From an uncultured Muribaculaceae bacterium (GTDB lineage Bacteria > Bacteroidota > Bacteroidia > Bacteroidales > Muribaculaceae): a DNA stretch of 30,060 nt. The stretch is from assembly GCA_910589055.1 (NCBI GenBank), contig CAJURN010000003.1, positions 1 through 30,060 on the forward strand. The letters run 5' to 3'. A model generated the notes under the pieces. It ran no database searches. It worked only from the letters and a program-made list of their open reading frames with translations, and was not told where the DNA came from. A program made the translations under genes and the position numbers. Positions 14,901 through 23,350 of the stretch are shown here, in pieces. Positions within the stretch are counted from its first letter, which is position 1. Every line of letters begins with the position of its first letter.

Positions 14901-16836
14901 GGAGATTCGCAGAATCAAGGATAATAAGTTGCGTTATAAGCTGGACGACTACCGCATGCTCAATGAATTCTACAAACAGAAGATCCAGCAGGTGCACATA
15001 GTGGGAGAATATGCCAATCTGATGGTCCGGGACTACAATGCTGCATTACAGTTTGTGCAGGATTATTTTCAGATGGATTACAAGTACTTTATCAACAAGT
15101 ATTTCAAGGGCGAGCGGCTAAGCCAGATTCAACGCAACCTTACTCCGGAAAAATATAATCAATTGTTCGGATGCCTGTCGGAACGACAGATGCAGATTAT
15201 TAACGACAAGGATTCGCGATGTATCGTAGTGGCAGCCGGGCCCGGAAGCGGAAAAACCAGGGTGTTGGTGCATAAACTCGCTTCGCTGCTGCTTTTGGAA
15301 GATGTGAAACATGAACAGCTTCTGATGCTTACATTCTCAAGGGCTGCAGCCACGGAATTTAAAATGCGACTTATGGAACTTATCGGTAATGCAGCCCATT
15401 TTGTTGAAATCAAGACATTCCACAGCTATTGCTTTGATTTATTGGGGCGTGTCGGAAATTTGGAAGAAGCCGGCAACGTAGTGGCTCAGGCTGCTGAACT
15501 GATAGGCCAAGGAGACGTGGAACCAAACCGCATCGGAAAAACAGTACTTGTTATTGACGAAGCTCAGGATATGAGTGCTGACGAGTACGCGTTGGTGAGC
15601 GCACTGATGACTGTCAATGAGGAAATGAGGGTAATTGCCGTGGGCGACGACGATCAGAATATCTATGAGTTCCGCGGATCAGATTCTGGTTATATGCAAA
15701 AGCTGGCACAAATGAATGGAAGCCGATTGGTGGAAATGACCGACAATTACCGCAGTTCACGGCATGTTGTAGATGCTGCAAATCACTTCACAGGTTATAT
15801 CCGCAACCGACTCAAACACGCCCTCATTACATCAATGAGCAAAGATGAAGGCCGGGTAAGTGTGCGCCATTATCAGTCGGCTCATTTGTATGTGCCATTA
15901 GTTGAAGAATTAATTCGTAACCGCAGTGATGGTTCAACCTGTGTTCTGACGCAGACAAATGAGGAGGCCGTTATACTTGTGGCGCTTATGGCTAAAAATG
16001 GCATCCGTTGCAAATTAGTGCAGTCGATGAGCGGAATCCGGTTCTGGAATTTGGCGGAAATACGTTATTTTCTCAAATATATCGACCGCCGGATTACGAC
16101 GCCATTGATTTCAGACGATTTATGGGAAGCTGCCAAGCAATCCACGTATTCGGTGTATGGCGACAGTGAGTCTTTGGTATACACCCGCAGGTGCATAGAC
16201 CTTTTTGAAGCAACCAACAAAACAAAATACGTAAGCGACTTCAAGGAGTATGTCTTTGAATCGAATATTGAGGATTTTAGCGATTGCTCAGGTTCGGATG
16301 TCGTTGTTTCCACTATCCACAAGGCGAAAGGACGGGAATTTGATGATGTATATATGCTGATTACAGGCGGTTATACACCTGACGACAGGCTTATGCGAAG
16401 ATATTATGTTGGTATGACTCGAGCCAAGAAGCGACTGTTTATTCATACCAACAGCTCAATTTTTAATCAACTTCAAGCAGACAGGCATTTTGTGGACCAA
16501 CAGCAGTATGATATGCCAAAAGATGTTGTTTTGCAGATGGGGCACAAAGATGTGAATCTCAAATTCTTCAAGACGCGTAAGGAGAAGATTTTCGCTCTTC
16601 GCGGGGGATCAGTACTTCGACATGCTGATGTCTATCTTTACGATTCAACCGGCTATCCGATAGCCATGTTCTCTGCCAGGATGCAACAGACACTCTCCGA
16701 ATGGCAAGCGAAAAGCTATGAAATAGTAAACGGCAAAGTCCGTTTTATAGTAGCGTGGAAATCCAAAGATTCTCCAAAGGATGAACTTGAAACACCTGTG
16801 GTATTGGCGGATCTGTACTTGGTAAGAAAGGAATGA
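11947..16836 (+). CDS. Fusion of DEDD-type exonuclease, RecQ-type helicase and UvrD-type helicase
   Basis: 1629 residues, three enzymes in one chain. Residues 33-150 are a DnaQ-like 3'-5' exonuclease: Asp38-x-Glu40, GHNIIRHD (Asp88), and NNPVNDCQKA (Asp138) with Asn133 where the His of the DEDDh type would be. Residues about 280-640 are a RecQ-type helicase: TGGGKS (317-322), DEAH (419-422), then ATSAFGMGVDKKD and QEAGRAGRD motifs. A CX3CX2C cluster (Cys263, 267, 270) lies just before it. Residues about 1080-1540 are a UvrD/Rep-type helicase: AGPGSGKT (1097-1104), DEAQD (1204-1208), GDDDQNIYEFRG, VSTIHKAKG (1454-1462) and YYVGMTRAKKR. Both ATPase sites look intact. Similar giant RecQ-UvrD proteins are annotated in Bacteroidetes as RecQ family helicases. 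A role in DNA repair or in defence is plausible; nothing here decides between them. Confidence 0.87.
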   Translation: MSIWDKIQALIGASDSIPSDATEYSTKKRNAMRYAFVDAEVGIRDQKVHDIGALRYDGAVYHGGSKKELMKFLEGVDYLCGHNIIRHDAKYLFGGERPKYLLVDTLHVSPLLFPERPYHKLLKDEKLQTDELNNPVNDCQKARSLLMDEVAAWNQMPQEKQRIYAALLQETAEFGGFISFVDGGTQSEEHTRETLVDLIKTYYKGKICENVNLEETVEKSPVELAYALALVDTSDHRSITPGWVLKNYPNVENIVRLMRHTRCNAGCAYCNSVLDVHKNLKTFFGYDEFRTYNGEPLQENATRAAVEGKSVLAIFPTGGGKSLTFQLAALMEGQTVHGLTVVISPLQSLMKDQVDNLSNRGITDAVTINGLLDPISRSLAIQRVMDGDVSILYISPEMLRSNTIERILLARHVVRFVIDEAHCFSSWGQDFRVDYLYIGKFIRKFQEKKQLANPIPVSCFTATAKQKVVQDICDYFQESLGITFELFASGATRTNLRYSVIHADTDDDKYQKLRSLIEESDCPVIVYVSRTKRTKELALKLSRDGYKALPFNGRMDADEKIANQEAFMSDQIRIIVATSAFGMGVDKKDVGLVVHYDISDSLENYVQEAGRAGRDPQLNARCYVLYSDNDLDKHFILLNQTKLSISEIQQIWKAVKELTRYRESVCSSALEIARKAGWDDSVSDIETRVKTAISALEQAGYLVRGNNVPHVYATGITVKNLDEARKRITDSVLFESNDVEKAVRIIKSLISQKSIARAQDSEAESRIDYLADILGLTKAEVVSSVERMRQEGILADSRDISVFLIDSDSERKSRALLEKFTKLEQYILEHIPDDSLKISCKQLNDDAVNDGILTSREKDIRTLLYFLTIKGYTRKKVDGVQNMEVARRADMETTLARFRKRVDVSHFVVEWLYNIAKDNAREEGKTIAVNFSVVELLKEMKQSGNGLFNTFADLQLEDVEEALLYLSKIGALKLEGGFLVLYNAMEIRRIKDNKLRYKLDDYRMLNEFYKQKIQQVHIVGEYANLMVRDYNAALQFVQDYFQMDYKYFINKYFKGERLSQIQRNLTPEKYNQLFGCLSERQMQIINDKDSRCIVVAAGPGSGKTRVLVHKLASLLLLEDVKHEQLLMLTFSRAAATEFKMRLMELIGNAAHFVEIKTFHSYCFDLLGRVGNLEEAGNVVAQAAELIGQGDVEPNRIGKTVLVIDEAQDMSADEYALVSALMTVNEEMRVIAVGDDDQNIYEFRGSDSGYMQKLAQMNGSRLVEMTDNYRSSRHVVDAANHFTGYIRNRLKHALITSMSKDEGRVSVRHYQSAHLYVPLVEELIRNRSDGSTCVLTQTNEEAVILVALMAKNGIRCKLVQSMSGIRFWNLAEIRYFLKYIDRRITTPLISDDLWEAAKQSTYSVYGDSESLVYTRRCIDLFEATNKTKYVSDFKEYVFESNIEDFSDCSGSDVVVSTIHKAKGREFDDVYMLITGGYTPDDRLMRRYYVGMTRAKKRLFIHTNSSIFNQLQADRHFVDQQQYDMPKDVVLQMGHKDVNLKFFKTRKEKIFALRGGSVLRHADVYLYDSTGYPIAMFSARMQQTLSEWQAKSYEIVNGKVRFIVAWKSKDSPKDELETPVVLADLYLVRKE

Positions 16837-16903
16837 TTTTTATAACAGATTGTTATGTAGCCAATTAAACAATAAATGCTTGCATAGTCTTCAGCTGCAT
16901 AAC

Positions 16904-18118
16904 TCAAGGCATATTCAAAAAGTCACGGAGAGAAAGCATTTTGATACCGTTTTGGGTGTTTGGCGCCGAATCGCGTTGTGTGACAACCAACTTTTCATAA
17001 TTGTCGTCAATTGATTCGAGATTGCCAAACTCGCGGGCGGCCGTAGCTTTGTCATAGACATTTACAGCAACCTGAATGTATTTACGCTCTCCGTCTTTCT
17101 CAGCTACAAAATCAATTTCTTTGTTCTTTGAAAGCACACCGACCTTTATATCGTAACCATCTACTGACAATTTGTTGTAGATGGCGTTTTCAAGGATTGC
17201 CCCAATATCCATAGGCCGATACCCTATGATTGAATTCCGGATACCGATGTCTTCGAAATAATATTTTTCACCTATTTCAAAGAATTTCTTGCCCTCTATA
17301 TCCCATCGTCTCACTTTATTAGTGATATAGGCATCGCAAATATAGTCGGCGTATGTTTGTACGCTGTTCACAGTGCCGGCTACACGTTGCGATTTTAGAT
17401 AATCTGCTATGCGTTTTGCGGTGAAAATTTGTCCGGTATTGTCGGCCAGGAAGAGCAACAGTCTTTGTAGAAAATCATTGTTGCGTACAGAGTGACGGGT
17501 GACAATATCACGGTAGACCAAAGCGTCGGTAATTCCTGTGAGATATTCATTCCATGTTTCTCGTTGGGGCAGATTTCTCAAATATGGCATTCCTCCAAAT
17601 CTCAAATACAGGTCGATGCTTTCATCTGAATCTTCAAGTGAATGAAACATAAGAAACTCATCGTAACAAAGGGGATGCACTCTAATCTCTATGCTTCGTC
17701 CGGCAAGCCGCGAGGCTATTTCGGAAGACAGCATTGATGAATTGCTTCCTGTTACATAGATGTCGTTCCGTTCATCGAGGCATAGCGAACGAATAACTTT
17801 GTCAAAGTCCTCAATCTCTTGGATTTCATCAATGAATATATAGTTCATGGATGAATCGGACAGATGCCTGACAATTTCCTCGTTTAAATCTGACGCGTTT
17901 TTGATATGAGAAAAAGCGAAATCTTCAAGATTTATACGAATGTAATTAGCTGTTGGTGATGTCTGGCGGAGTTTTTCCTCAACGGAATTTAATATACAGC
18001 TCTTCCCAACGCGACGTTGCCCCGTCAGTACCTTTATCACACCTTTACCTTCATATCTCAAAATCTTGTCAAGATATTTTAGTCTCGGGATATTTCTCAT
18101 TGTTTTAATTATATTCAA
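16904..18118 (-). CDS. AAA family ATPase with DUF4143 domain
   Basis: 404 residues from 18118. The ATG at 18100 (MRNIPRLKYL) is an equally good start, and better placed relative to the promoter. Walker A GQRRVGKS (33-40), Walker B FIDEIQEI (about 95-102), and a sensor-like VTGSNSSML. The C-terminal half has the DUF4143 pattern, ending in a nuclease-like fold segment (EIDFVAEKDGERKYIQVAV). Proteins of this type are widespread, often in many copies per Bacteroidetes genome, and their function is unproven. It is convergent with the helicase fusion (67 bp between the stops) and lies just outside the dnaK-flanked island. Confidence 0.88.
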   Translation of the reverse strand: MNIIKTMRNIPRLKYLDKILRYEGKGVIKVLTGQRRVGKSCILNSVEEKLRQTSPTANYIRINLEDFAFSHIKNASDLNEEIVRHLSDSSMNYIFIDEIQEIEDFDKVIRSLCLDERNDIYVTGSNSSMLSSEIASRLAGRSIEIRVHPLCYDEFLMFHSLEDSDESIDLYLRFGGMPYLRNLPQRETWNEYLTGITDALVYRDIVTRHSVRNNDFLQRLLLFLADNTGQIFTAKRIADYLKSQRVAGTVNSVQTYADYICDAYITNKVRRWDIEGKKFFEIGEKYYFEDIGIRNSIIGYRPMDIGAILENAIYNKLSVDGYDIKVGVLSKNKEIDFVAEKDGERKYIQVAVNVYDKATAAREFGNLESIDDNYEKLVVTQRDSAPNTQNGIKMLSLRDFLNMP

Positions 18119-18127
18119 AAGTTATCG

Positions 18128-18158
18128 CAAATATAACAACTGTTTTGAATATATCAAA
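18128..18158 (-). promoter_or_regulatory. Bacteroidetes-type promoter of the AAA ATPase gene
   Basis: On the minus strand, TTTG (18158-18155), 19 nt, TATATTTG (18135-18128). It lies 9 nt before the ATG at 18118 and 27 nt before that at 18100, which argues for the second. Confidence 0.7.
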
Positions 18159-18273
18159 AATGTTTTAGCTCAAATGTTTCTGATAAACTTACGCGTGCTA
18201 CCTAAGAGTATGTTATATGCTAAAAATACAAACAGGCCGCAGACATTCATCAATCTAAATAAAGAATAAAAAA

Positions 18274-18302
18274 CGGGTTGCAACTGTGTGAGTTGCAACC
18301 CG
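18274..18302 (-). terminator. Rho-independent terminator, minus strand
   Basis: CGGGTTGCAACT (18274-18285), loop GTGTG, AGTTGCAACCCG (18291-18302): a perfect 12-bp stem. On the minus strand it is followed by TTTTTTATTCTTT. It ends the operon at 18446-21938 and has the same design as the dnaK terminator at 23351-23379. Confidence 0.85.
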
Positions 18303-18329
18303 CATGTATATCGGTTGTCCTTTTGGAAT

Positions 18330-18347
18330 TTACTTCACTTCCTCGAA
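18330..18347 (-). repeat. Displaced copy of the dnaK 3' end (possible attachment site)
   Basis: TTACTTCACTTCCTCGAA is identical to 23414-23431, the last bases of dnaK. Read on the minus strand it still encodes FEEVK and a stop. A terminator follows 28 nt beyond it, as after dnaK itself. Together with the dnaK copy it brackets the 5.1-kb island. The rest of the 327-bp gap (18119-18445) holds the terminator and the AAA ATPase promoter. Confidence 0.7.
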
Positions 18348-18445
18348 AGTGAAATAGATTGTAAATCAATGTGATGTCAATAGATGTTCCAAATATGTCC
18401 ATTATATTATCTATATCAATTCAAATCAATCGCAAACAGATAGAC

Positions 18446-19227
18446 TTATAAAGGGTGGATCTCCAATTTGAATTGATTAGGGTGAGTACGGCATTTATAG
18501 AATCGAACATGATTAAAGGTCTTATTACGCCTTACAATTTCGATGATTTGAGATTGCTTGTCCGCTTCTATATTGCATCCCAATATTATACTTCTCAAAG
18601 ATTCAGAATTGAAACATTGGTAGCCAAAATGAGGCTTGTATATTCTCACCTCTTGTTCGTATTCCCAATCTTTTGATTTAGTCCGGAGTACATCTGTAGC
18701 AAACTTTTTATCAGTAAATTCAAGATTTGGATATTCTTCTGAATAAACTACATTAATTGGATACACAAAAAACTCAGGATCAACTAGAGTGTCAAATTCC
18801 AAGCATATACCCTTATGGGAGTTAGCGTAATGCGACCACATCAAAATAATCGCATTATTCGGTGTAAAACACTTAACACCACTTTTGTTCATCACGTCAT
18901 CAATGGCTTGTTTGCCAATCCCGGCCCCAATTTTATAATGCCTTCTCGAATGATTTTGTAATCAGCGGGAGTTGCATTTTCAGCATGAGTTGCAAGATAC
19001 AATGCTAACTGTTCATCAGATGGGATATGAGGGTATATCTTGCAATCGAAAGGGTCATTAAAATATGCAGGAGAAGAAAACCAAAGCTTGCAATCTTCAA
19101 GTACGGGTTTCACTCTATCCTCTAATAAATCTATGGGCATATAGGTATATAGAGCTCTCCGAAGTTGTCCGCCTTTAATCATCTTTTCCACTAGAGGATT
19201 TAGTGCTTGTGGTCTATATTGTTTCAT
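18446..19227 (-). pseudogene. DUF2971 family gene, split by a frameshift
   Basis: Two abutting frames make one DUF2971-like protein of about 260 residues. The first (19227-18892, 111 codons) has KLWFSSPAYFNDPFDC, the family's N-terminal signature. The second (18895-18446, 149 codons) has IILMWSHYANSHKGICLEFD, its central signature. The first frame stops at TGA 18894-18892; the second can only begin at GTG 18895. Reading the second frame upstream gives IDDVMNKSG directly after ANK of the first, so losing one base (or gaining two) near 18898-18908 explains the break. It may be a true mutation, a programmed frameshift or a sequencing error. DUF2971 proteins have unknown function and are often found in defence neighbourhoods. 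It is the last gene of the operon, 51 nt after the nuclease. Confidence 0.72.
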
Positions 19228-19278
19228 TTTTTAGTAATGACTTTAATGTGTTTTGCTAATTATTTTAATGTTTTGATT

Positions 19279-20961
19279 CTAATCGTGTTTTAGAAATCCA
19301 AAATTAAGAAAATCTGGGAACCAATCGGTCTTATAATGAATATGAGCCAGATATACTAAGAATGGGAATGGCGTATTTATAGTTCTCAACGGAATAGATT
19401 TAAATTCCTTCTTGAAACACTTTGGTAAATCCTCTAATTTCTCAGGTAAATTGATACATGCTTCAATAGATAGTTCCGTATGTAATTGATGTTTGAACAG
19501 ACTAATTTCTAAATCGTCAGACTCTATTGGATAGCATACTTGGAGGTTGGTGTTGGATTCTAAAATTAGGTTTCTGAGAGCTGCATATGAGTATTCTAAA
19601 TCATAACAATATAGCAGCTCTATTAGATGCATCAAAAATAATGATGATTTGTCGTTATATTGGGATGATTTTTTGAATAAGCTACGTGCTAATTCTTTCG
19701 TATTGCTATATAATTCAGGGAACATATCGTTATTTCGCTTCCTGAGAATGATATTTGACGCAATACGTAAAATCCATCTTCCTAATTTAGCCATTTCTTG
19801 TTCCGATTGCATAGAGTAATTCCAAATATGACGAATAGTTAATAGCAATGGGATTGAATGGGTATCTAATAGTGGAATGTCAAAGCCGGAATTATTATCT
19901 ATTATCTGCTCGATTATTCTGAGACAGGTCTTTTTGTAGCCTTGTTTTTTATCCTCGGGTACAAGTAGATAATCTACAGCAATTTGGTAATATATCACAT
20001 CACCAATAAAATCAAAACAACGAAGTGGATATAAGATACGTTCAGTCGCAAAACCATTAAACATATATAACCCCTTATACTGTATTGCAAGTGGCAATAT
20101 CTTATTTAGGTATTGAGTATATATGTCCAATTGAACCTGAAGAATTTTATAAAACAGTTTTATGATATAAACCTCTTTTTCCAACTTGTTTTTTAAAATC
20201 CATTCCCATGTTTTTAATACTGCACGATCAGCAGCACGCTTTGAAGGTAGTAAGTTTTTGTTTACCGTCCCTTCCTTGAAGAGGATCGCTACCATTAAAA
20301 CTATGGATGAAAATGCCTGAGTGGCTCTTCTTCTTTGTTTCTTTGAAGAAGGACAGTTTTGAAGTTGAATATCGACTAGTCTATCAAAATCATCTGTACG
20401 CCAACCAGGAGCATCATGTATGGCTAATATTTTCTTTACTAAACGATATGATTCTTCATTTCGATATAAACATTCATCAAATAGGAATTCATGAAATAAA
20501 TCTGTAAGTTTTTCTATATCCCACCGTTCAAATCCGCCATGAGGGAATTCTTTCTCAATAAAACCATCAAAAGTAGGTCGAGTATTCTCTTTTAAAAGGC
20601 CATTGTGTACAAATACAATTTTTTTTGGTAGTTTATTAAAGCCAGGGATAGATGAGTCCCTATAGGCTGCATATTTTGCAGTGAGAATTGAATCCCGGAC
20701 CCCATCCTTAACGCTAAAAGTCGAGTCATTAATATCCTTCGCAGCCTCTCCTTTAAGTTCAAAATACCATTTGCATTTACAGCCATTTTCATCTAATCCG
20801 ACAGCTACGATATCCTTTCCATATTGAGACTGACCTTTGGAATTTTTAGGCGTTGAAATGATTCGAAATCCCATACTCTGCAACAGCATAGGAAAGATGT
20901 AGTCAAGTTCGTTGTCCTCTTTAAGGGATTCCAAATAATCCCGAATTACACGTTTATTCAT
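19279..20961 (-). CDS. PD-(D/E)XK (Mrr-like) nuclease with long helical C-terminus
   Basis: 560 residues. The N-terminal 160 residues look like the restriction endonuclease fold of Mrr-type enzymes: a helix with Glu18/Asp20 (ELDYIFPMLLQSMGF), then QYGKDIVAVG with Asp50, then KWYFELKGE with Glu68 and Lys70, the D...ExK catalytic set, and a later FERWDIEKLTDLF, typical of the end of this domain. Residues about 165-560 are alpha-helical and rich in Leu/Ile, with no recognised motif; they may be a sensing or interaction part. The start codon shares an ATGA with the stop of the upstream gene (20958-20961), so the two are translationally coupled. DNA cleavage is expected from the motif set; target and trigger are unknown. 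Confidence 0.75.
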   Translation of the reverse strand: MNKRVIRDYLESLKEDNELDYIFPMLLQSMGFRIISTPKNSKGQSQYGKDIVAVGLDENGCKCKWYFELKGEAAKDINDSTFSVKDGVRDSILTAKYAAYRDSSIPGFNKLPKKIVFVHNGLLKENTRPTFDGFIEKEFPHGGFERWDIEKLTDLFHEFLFDECLYRNEESYRLVKKILAIHDAPGWRTDDFDRLVDIQLQNCPSSKKQRRRATQAFSSIVLMVAILFKEGTVNKNLLPSKRAADRAVLKTWEWILKNKLEKEVYIIKLFYKILQVQLDIYTQYLNKILPLAIQYKGLYMFNGFATERILYPLRCFDFIGDVIYYQIAVDYLLVPEDKKQGYKKTCLRIIEQIIDNNSGFDIPLLDTHSIPLLLTIRHIWNYSMQSEQEMAKLGRWILRIASNIILRKRNNDMFPELYSNTKELARSLFKKSSQYNDKSSLFLMHLIELLYCYDLEYSYAALRNLILESNTNLQVCYPIESDDLEISLFKHQLHTELSIEACINLPEKLEDLPKCFKKEFKSIPLRTINTPFPFLVYLAHIHYKTDWFPDFLNFGFLKHD

Positions 20962-21938
20962 AACTCATTTGTAGAATTCCAATCTGAATAGATGTTTATA
21001 GACTGCATACTCTCTTCAAAAGGAGATTGAGAAGATAGTAGCATTGGAGAAGTCGTGGACACAGTAATTTTTGCTAACGGTTGCACTGTTCCATCAGACT
21101 GGCGCCAACCGCCTCCGCGTCCCAATGCAATTAATGGAAAAAGTTCTAGGAAAGGAGCACTGTGTTTTTGATCTTGGATATCCATTATATCTTGCATATA
21201 TTCTCTCTCGGAACGTTTGGTTTCCTCAAAAATATCAGGGAAATAATACTCTGAATATAATTCAGGGCAATTGTGAAATATCTCAAATCTATGTTCTAAT
21301 GTTTTCAGGAACTTTTTATAAATCTGAAATTCCTTTGACCTACGAAAACTGTGTTTTTTAAGATGCTTTACGATTAAACTATAATAGTTTAATGAATATG
21401 TTTGCATCACCATAAGAAAACATTGCCTCACTTTAACGGAATCCGAGTCCAATGTTCCCATTATTAGAGGAATACGTGTTTCTCCTGACACCCAGTCCTG
21501 GGTCAATGATATTAGGCACTTAATTTGTTGTTCTTCAGAATACGTAATTACATTAAGTTCATCTGGCTTAACATTAAAAGAATCAATAAGTTTTCTCCCA
21601 ATAATTCGTGTAGCACCGTTATTAGATATTGTCAGTTCAAAAATAAACCCTATCGGTCGAATATTTTTGCGAATGGTAACATCATTTATATAGTTGTAAA
21701 TACTATCGCTTAAATTATGTAAGCGATGCTGTTCAACGAGTTTGTCGATTATGTCTTTAATAATTGATAACCCAAAATGGGACTGGATGTCATAGCGATT
21801 CAACATTGCGCTCAATTCGTTATCCGAAGTATCGGGACTTAGCGCAGCCTTTCGAGCAAGGTCATAAAACTTGTCAGAATCACTCCTATCTAATGTTGCC
21901 TGCTTGAATAATTCGTAAGCCCTCATGTCATTTACCAC
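20958..21938 (-). CDS. Helical protein of unknown function, coupled to the nuclease
   Basis: 326 residues, no signal peptide or membrane segment. The first 250 residues are mostly helical, with repeat-like pairs (for example SVKVRQCFLMVMQ and YYSLIVKHLKK) that could be HEAT-like. The last 60 residues are less ordered and contain ALGRGGGWRQSDG. No family is recognised. Its stop overlaps the start of the nuclease by ATGA, which usually means the products act together. The ATG at 21938 is used; a second ATG at 21926 (MRAYELFKQ) is possible. It could be a partner or sensor of the nuclease; that is inference from gene order. Confidence 0.7.
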   Translation of the reverse strand: MVNDMRAYELFKQATLDRSDSDKFYDLARKAALSPDTSDNELSAMLNRYDIQSHFGLSIIKDIIDKLVEQHRLHNLSDSIYNYINDVTIRKNIRPIGFIFELTISNNGATRIIGRKLIDSFNVKPDELNVITYSEEQQIKCLISLTQDWVSGETRIPLIMGTLDSDSVKVRQCFLMVMQTYSLNYYSLIVKHLKKHSFRRSKEFQIYKKFLKTLEHRFEIFHNCPELYSEYYFPDIFEETKRSEREYMQDIMDIQDQKHSAPFLELFPLIALGRGGGWRQSDGTVQPLAKITVSTTSPMLLSSQSPFEESMQSINIYSDWNSTNEL

Positions 21939-22029
21939 ACTATGTTATTTTTAAAAGTTTTTTAGCCACATAACTAATAAAACGATATTCTTTTGAAATT
22001 CTTTCAAATCTGCTTATATAACACATTTG

Positions 22030-22037
22030 CAAAGCTA
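22030..22037 (-). promoter_or_regulatory. -7 element ahead of the nuclease operon (TAGCTTTG)
   Basis: On the minus strand, TAGCTTTG at 22037-22030, 91 nt before the start at 21938. No clear TTTG at -33, so the operon may also be read from the XRE gene promoter. Confidence 0.4.
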
Positions 22038-22103
22038 TAATCGATTGTGTATTCCAACTATGAGCAGGTTAAGTTCGTGGAAATAAAGCCGGGTTAAAGC
22101 ATT

Positions 22104-22301
22104 TTACATACAGACTATTAAAGATCTCATATCAATGTCAAGGAGTTTTGCAATACGGTTCAATGTATATAGGTCAGGCTGGCTTACGTTAGTACACCAT
22201 TTGGAAACCGTGGAAGGGTTCTTCCCTAACTCTTCAGCCAACCACTTACTTGTCTTTTTCTTTTCGACAAGTACTACTTTGAGACGATTTAAATCTTCCA
22301 T
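22104..22301 (-). CDS. Small XRE-type helix-turn-helix regulator
   Basis: 65 residues, essentially one helix-turn-helix domain: NRLKVVLVEKKKTSKWLAEE, then LGKNPSTVSKWCTN (recognition helix) and QPDLYTLNRIAKLLDID. The closest pattern I know is the short controller-like regulator found beside restriction-modification genes in Bacteroidetes. It lies 165 nt upstream of the helical-protein/nuclease operon on the same strand and probably controls it. The ATG at 22301 gives the usual length. The product is DNA-binding and cytoplasmic. Confidence 0.82.
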   Translation of the reverse strand: MEDLNRLKVVLVEKKKTSKWLAEELGKNPSTVSKWCTNVSQPDLYTLNRIAKLLDIDMRSLIVCM

Positions 22302-22325
22302 AATTCAAGAATTGTGATTTGAACG

Positions 22326-22333
22326 CAAAGATA
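22326..22333 (-). promoter_or_regulatory. -7 element of the XRE gene (TATCTTTG)
   Basis: On the minus strand, TATCTTTG at 22333-22326, 24 nt before the ATG at 22301. No exact TTTG at -33. Confidence 0.55.
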
Positions 22334-22536
22334 GTGAAATCTATTTAGATTCTTACCTAATATGCTCTACAACATAAATATACTAGAATTATAGAAGCAG
22401 TCAAAATCTTATAGATGAGCAATACCTTAATTATTGTATTGTATGTAATATCATAAACCTTGTTTATATAGTGGGGATAGTTCCGACTGTGAAGTTTGAA
22501 CTATTTCTTTTATTTGGAGGTCAATGCCTTAATATT

Positions 22537-22762
22537 GAGACAGGAAGATTTGGTTGTCTCGCCTATGAGGGTGAGGCCGGATTGGAATGTCTACGATAAT
22601 ATTGCCCGGTTGTAGCCATGTCGAAGAGATTTGTGCACTTGCAATTGGAGGGATGGAAACGACGCGAGTGGTTTCAATCAGCTTTAGTCTCTGCAATAAA
22701 AGCACAAGCTCATCGAAAGGTTAAGCCGGTTCGAAGAGAGCCGACGACGGCCTTTCTTTTTT
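22537..22762 (+). ncRNA. Candidate non-coding RNA: hairpin series ending in a terminator
   Basis: Plus-strand stems: GAGACA/TGTCTC (22537-22560), GCCT/AGGC (22561-22577), GATgGAAAC with GTTTCaATC, GCTTT/AAAGC, and finally GCCGACGACGGC (22740-22751) followed by CTTTCTTTTTT. The last has the form of an intrinsic terminator, although no plus-strand gene precedes it. No promoter was found. It may be the 3' part of a lost gene. Confidence 0.35.
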
Positions 22763-22827
22763 ATTCCCCATAACGAAAACAGCCCACCTGATTATAAGTG
22801 AGGTGTTTTAAATACTTCATTATATTG

Positions 22828-22938
22828 CTATTGCTGAGTTAACGATACCTTATATGTTGTTCCTGCTTTATTGGTTATCGTTCCGGTTAAAATGGTAGTC
22901 CATGTGTTTGAATCATATCCTTGCTTCACCGCACTCAT
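22828..22938 (-). CDS. Very short ORF, possible gene fragment
   Basis: 36 codons from ATG 22938 to TAG 22828. The product contains TWTTILTGTITNK then AGTTYKVSLTQQ, which reads like the beta-strand end of a larger protein. The frame is closed by a stop five codons upstream. It is probably a remnant; an intact small protein is possible but unsupported. Confidence 0.2.
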   Translation of the reverse strand: MSAVKQGYDSNTWTTILTGTITNKAGTTYKVSLTQQ

Positions 22939-23350
22939 CGCATTTTCGCGTTATCTCATATTTCGGGTCAATGTAAAAAATAGGTTGTTAAATTATTAAG
23001 CTTATATGTATAGGAGTATATAGCTCAATTTTATGAGAAACGCCAATCTGTATAAGTAGTTGGATGTAAGTGCGTTCCAATAGGATATTAGTGGCTGGCC
23101 GACAAACTCGATCCCTAAAATAAAATTTTACTCGGGTAGTTTTTTAACATTTCAACCTAGTTTTGCAGCTGACCCCATACTTCGCACTTGGCAAATTCCT
23201 TTATCTTTGGGTATGTAAGACCGCATTAGCCGATATAAGGCTACATAAGACACACCTTGCCGTAAATTAAGACACGTTCCAAATATGGTGCAAATATAGC
23301 GAAATTTAATCAATTTCGATCAATTTGTTTACATTTATTAACAAACAAAA

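Noticed and set aside
16842..16856. Terminator between helicase fusion and AAA ATPase
   Set aside because: ATAACA/TGTTAT is a short AT stem with no T tail after it on either strand.
22728..22745. GGTTCGAA resembling a tRNA T-loop
   Set aside because: The flanking bases do not form a T-stem, and no acceptor, D or anticodon arms were found.
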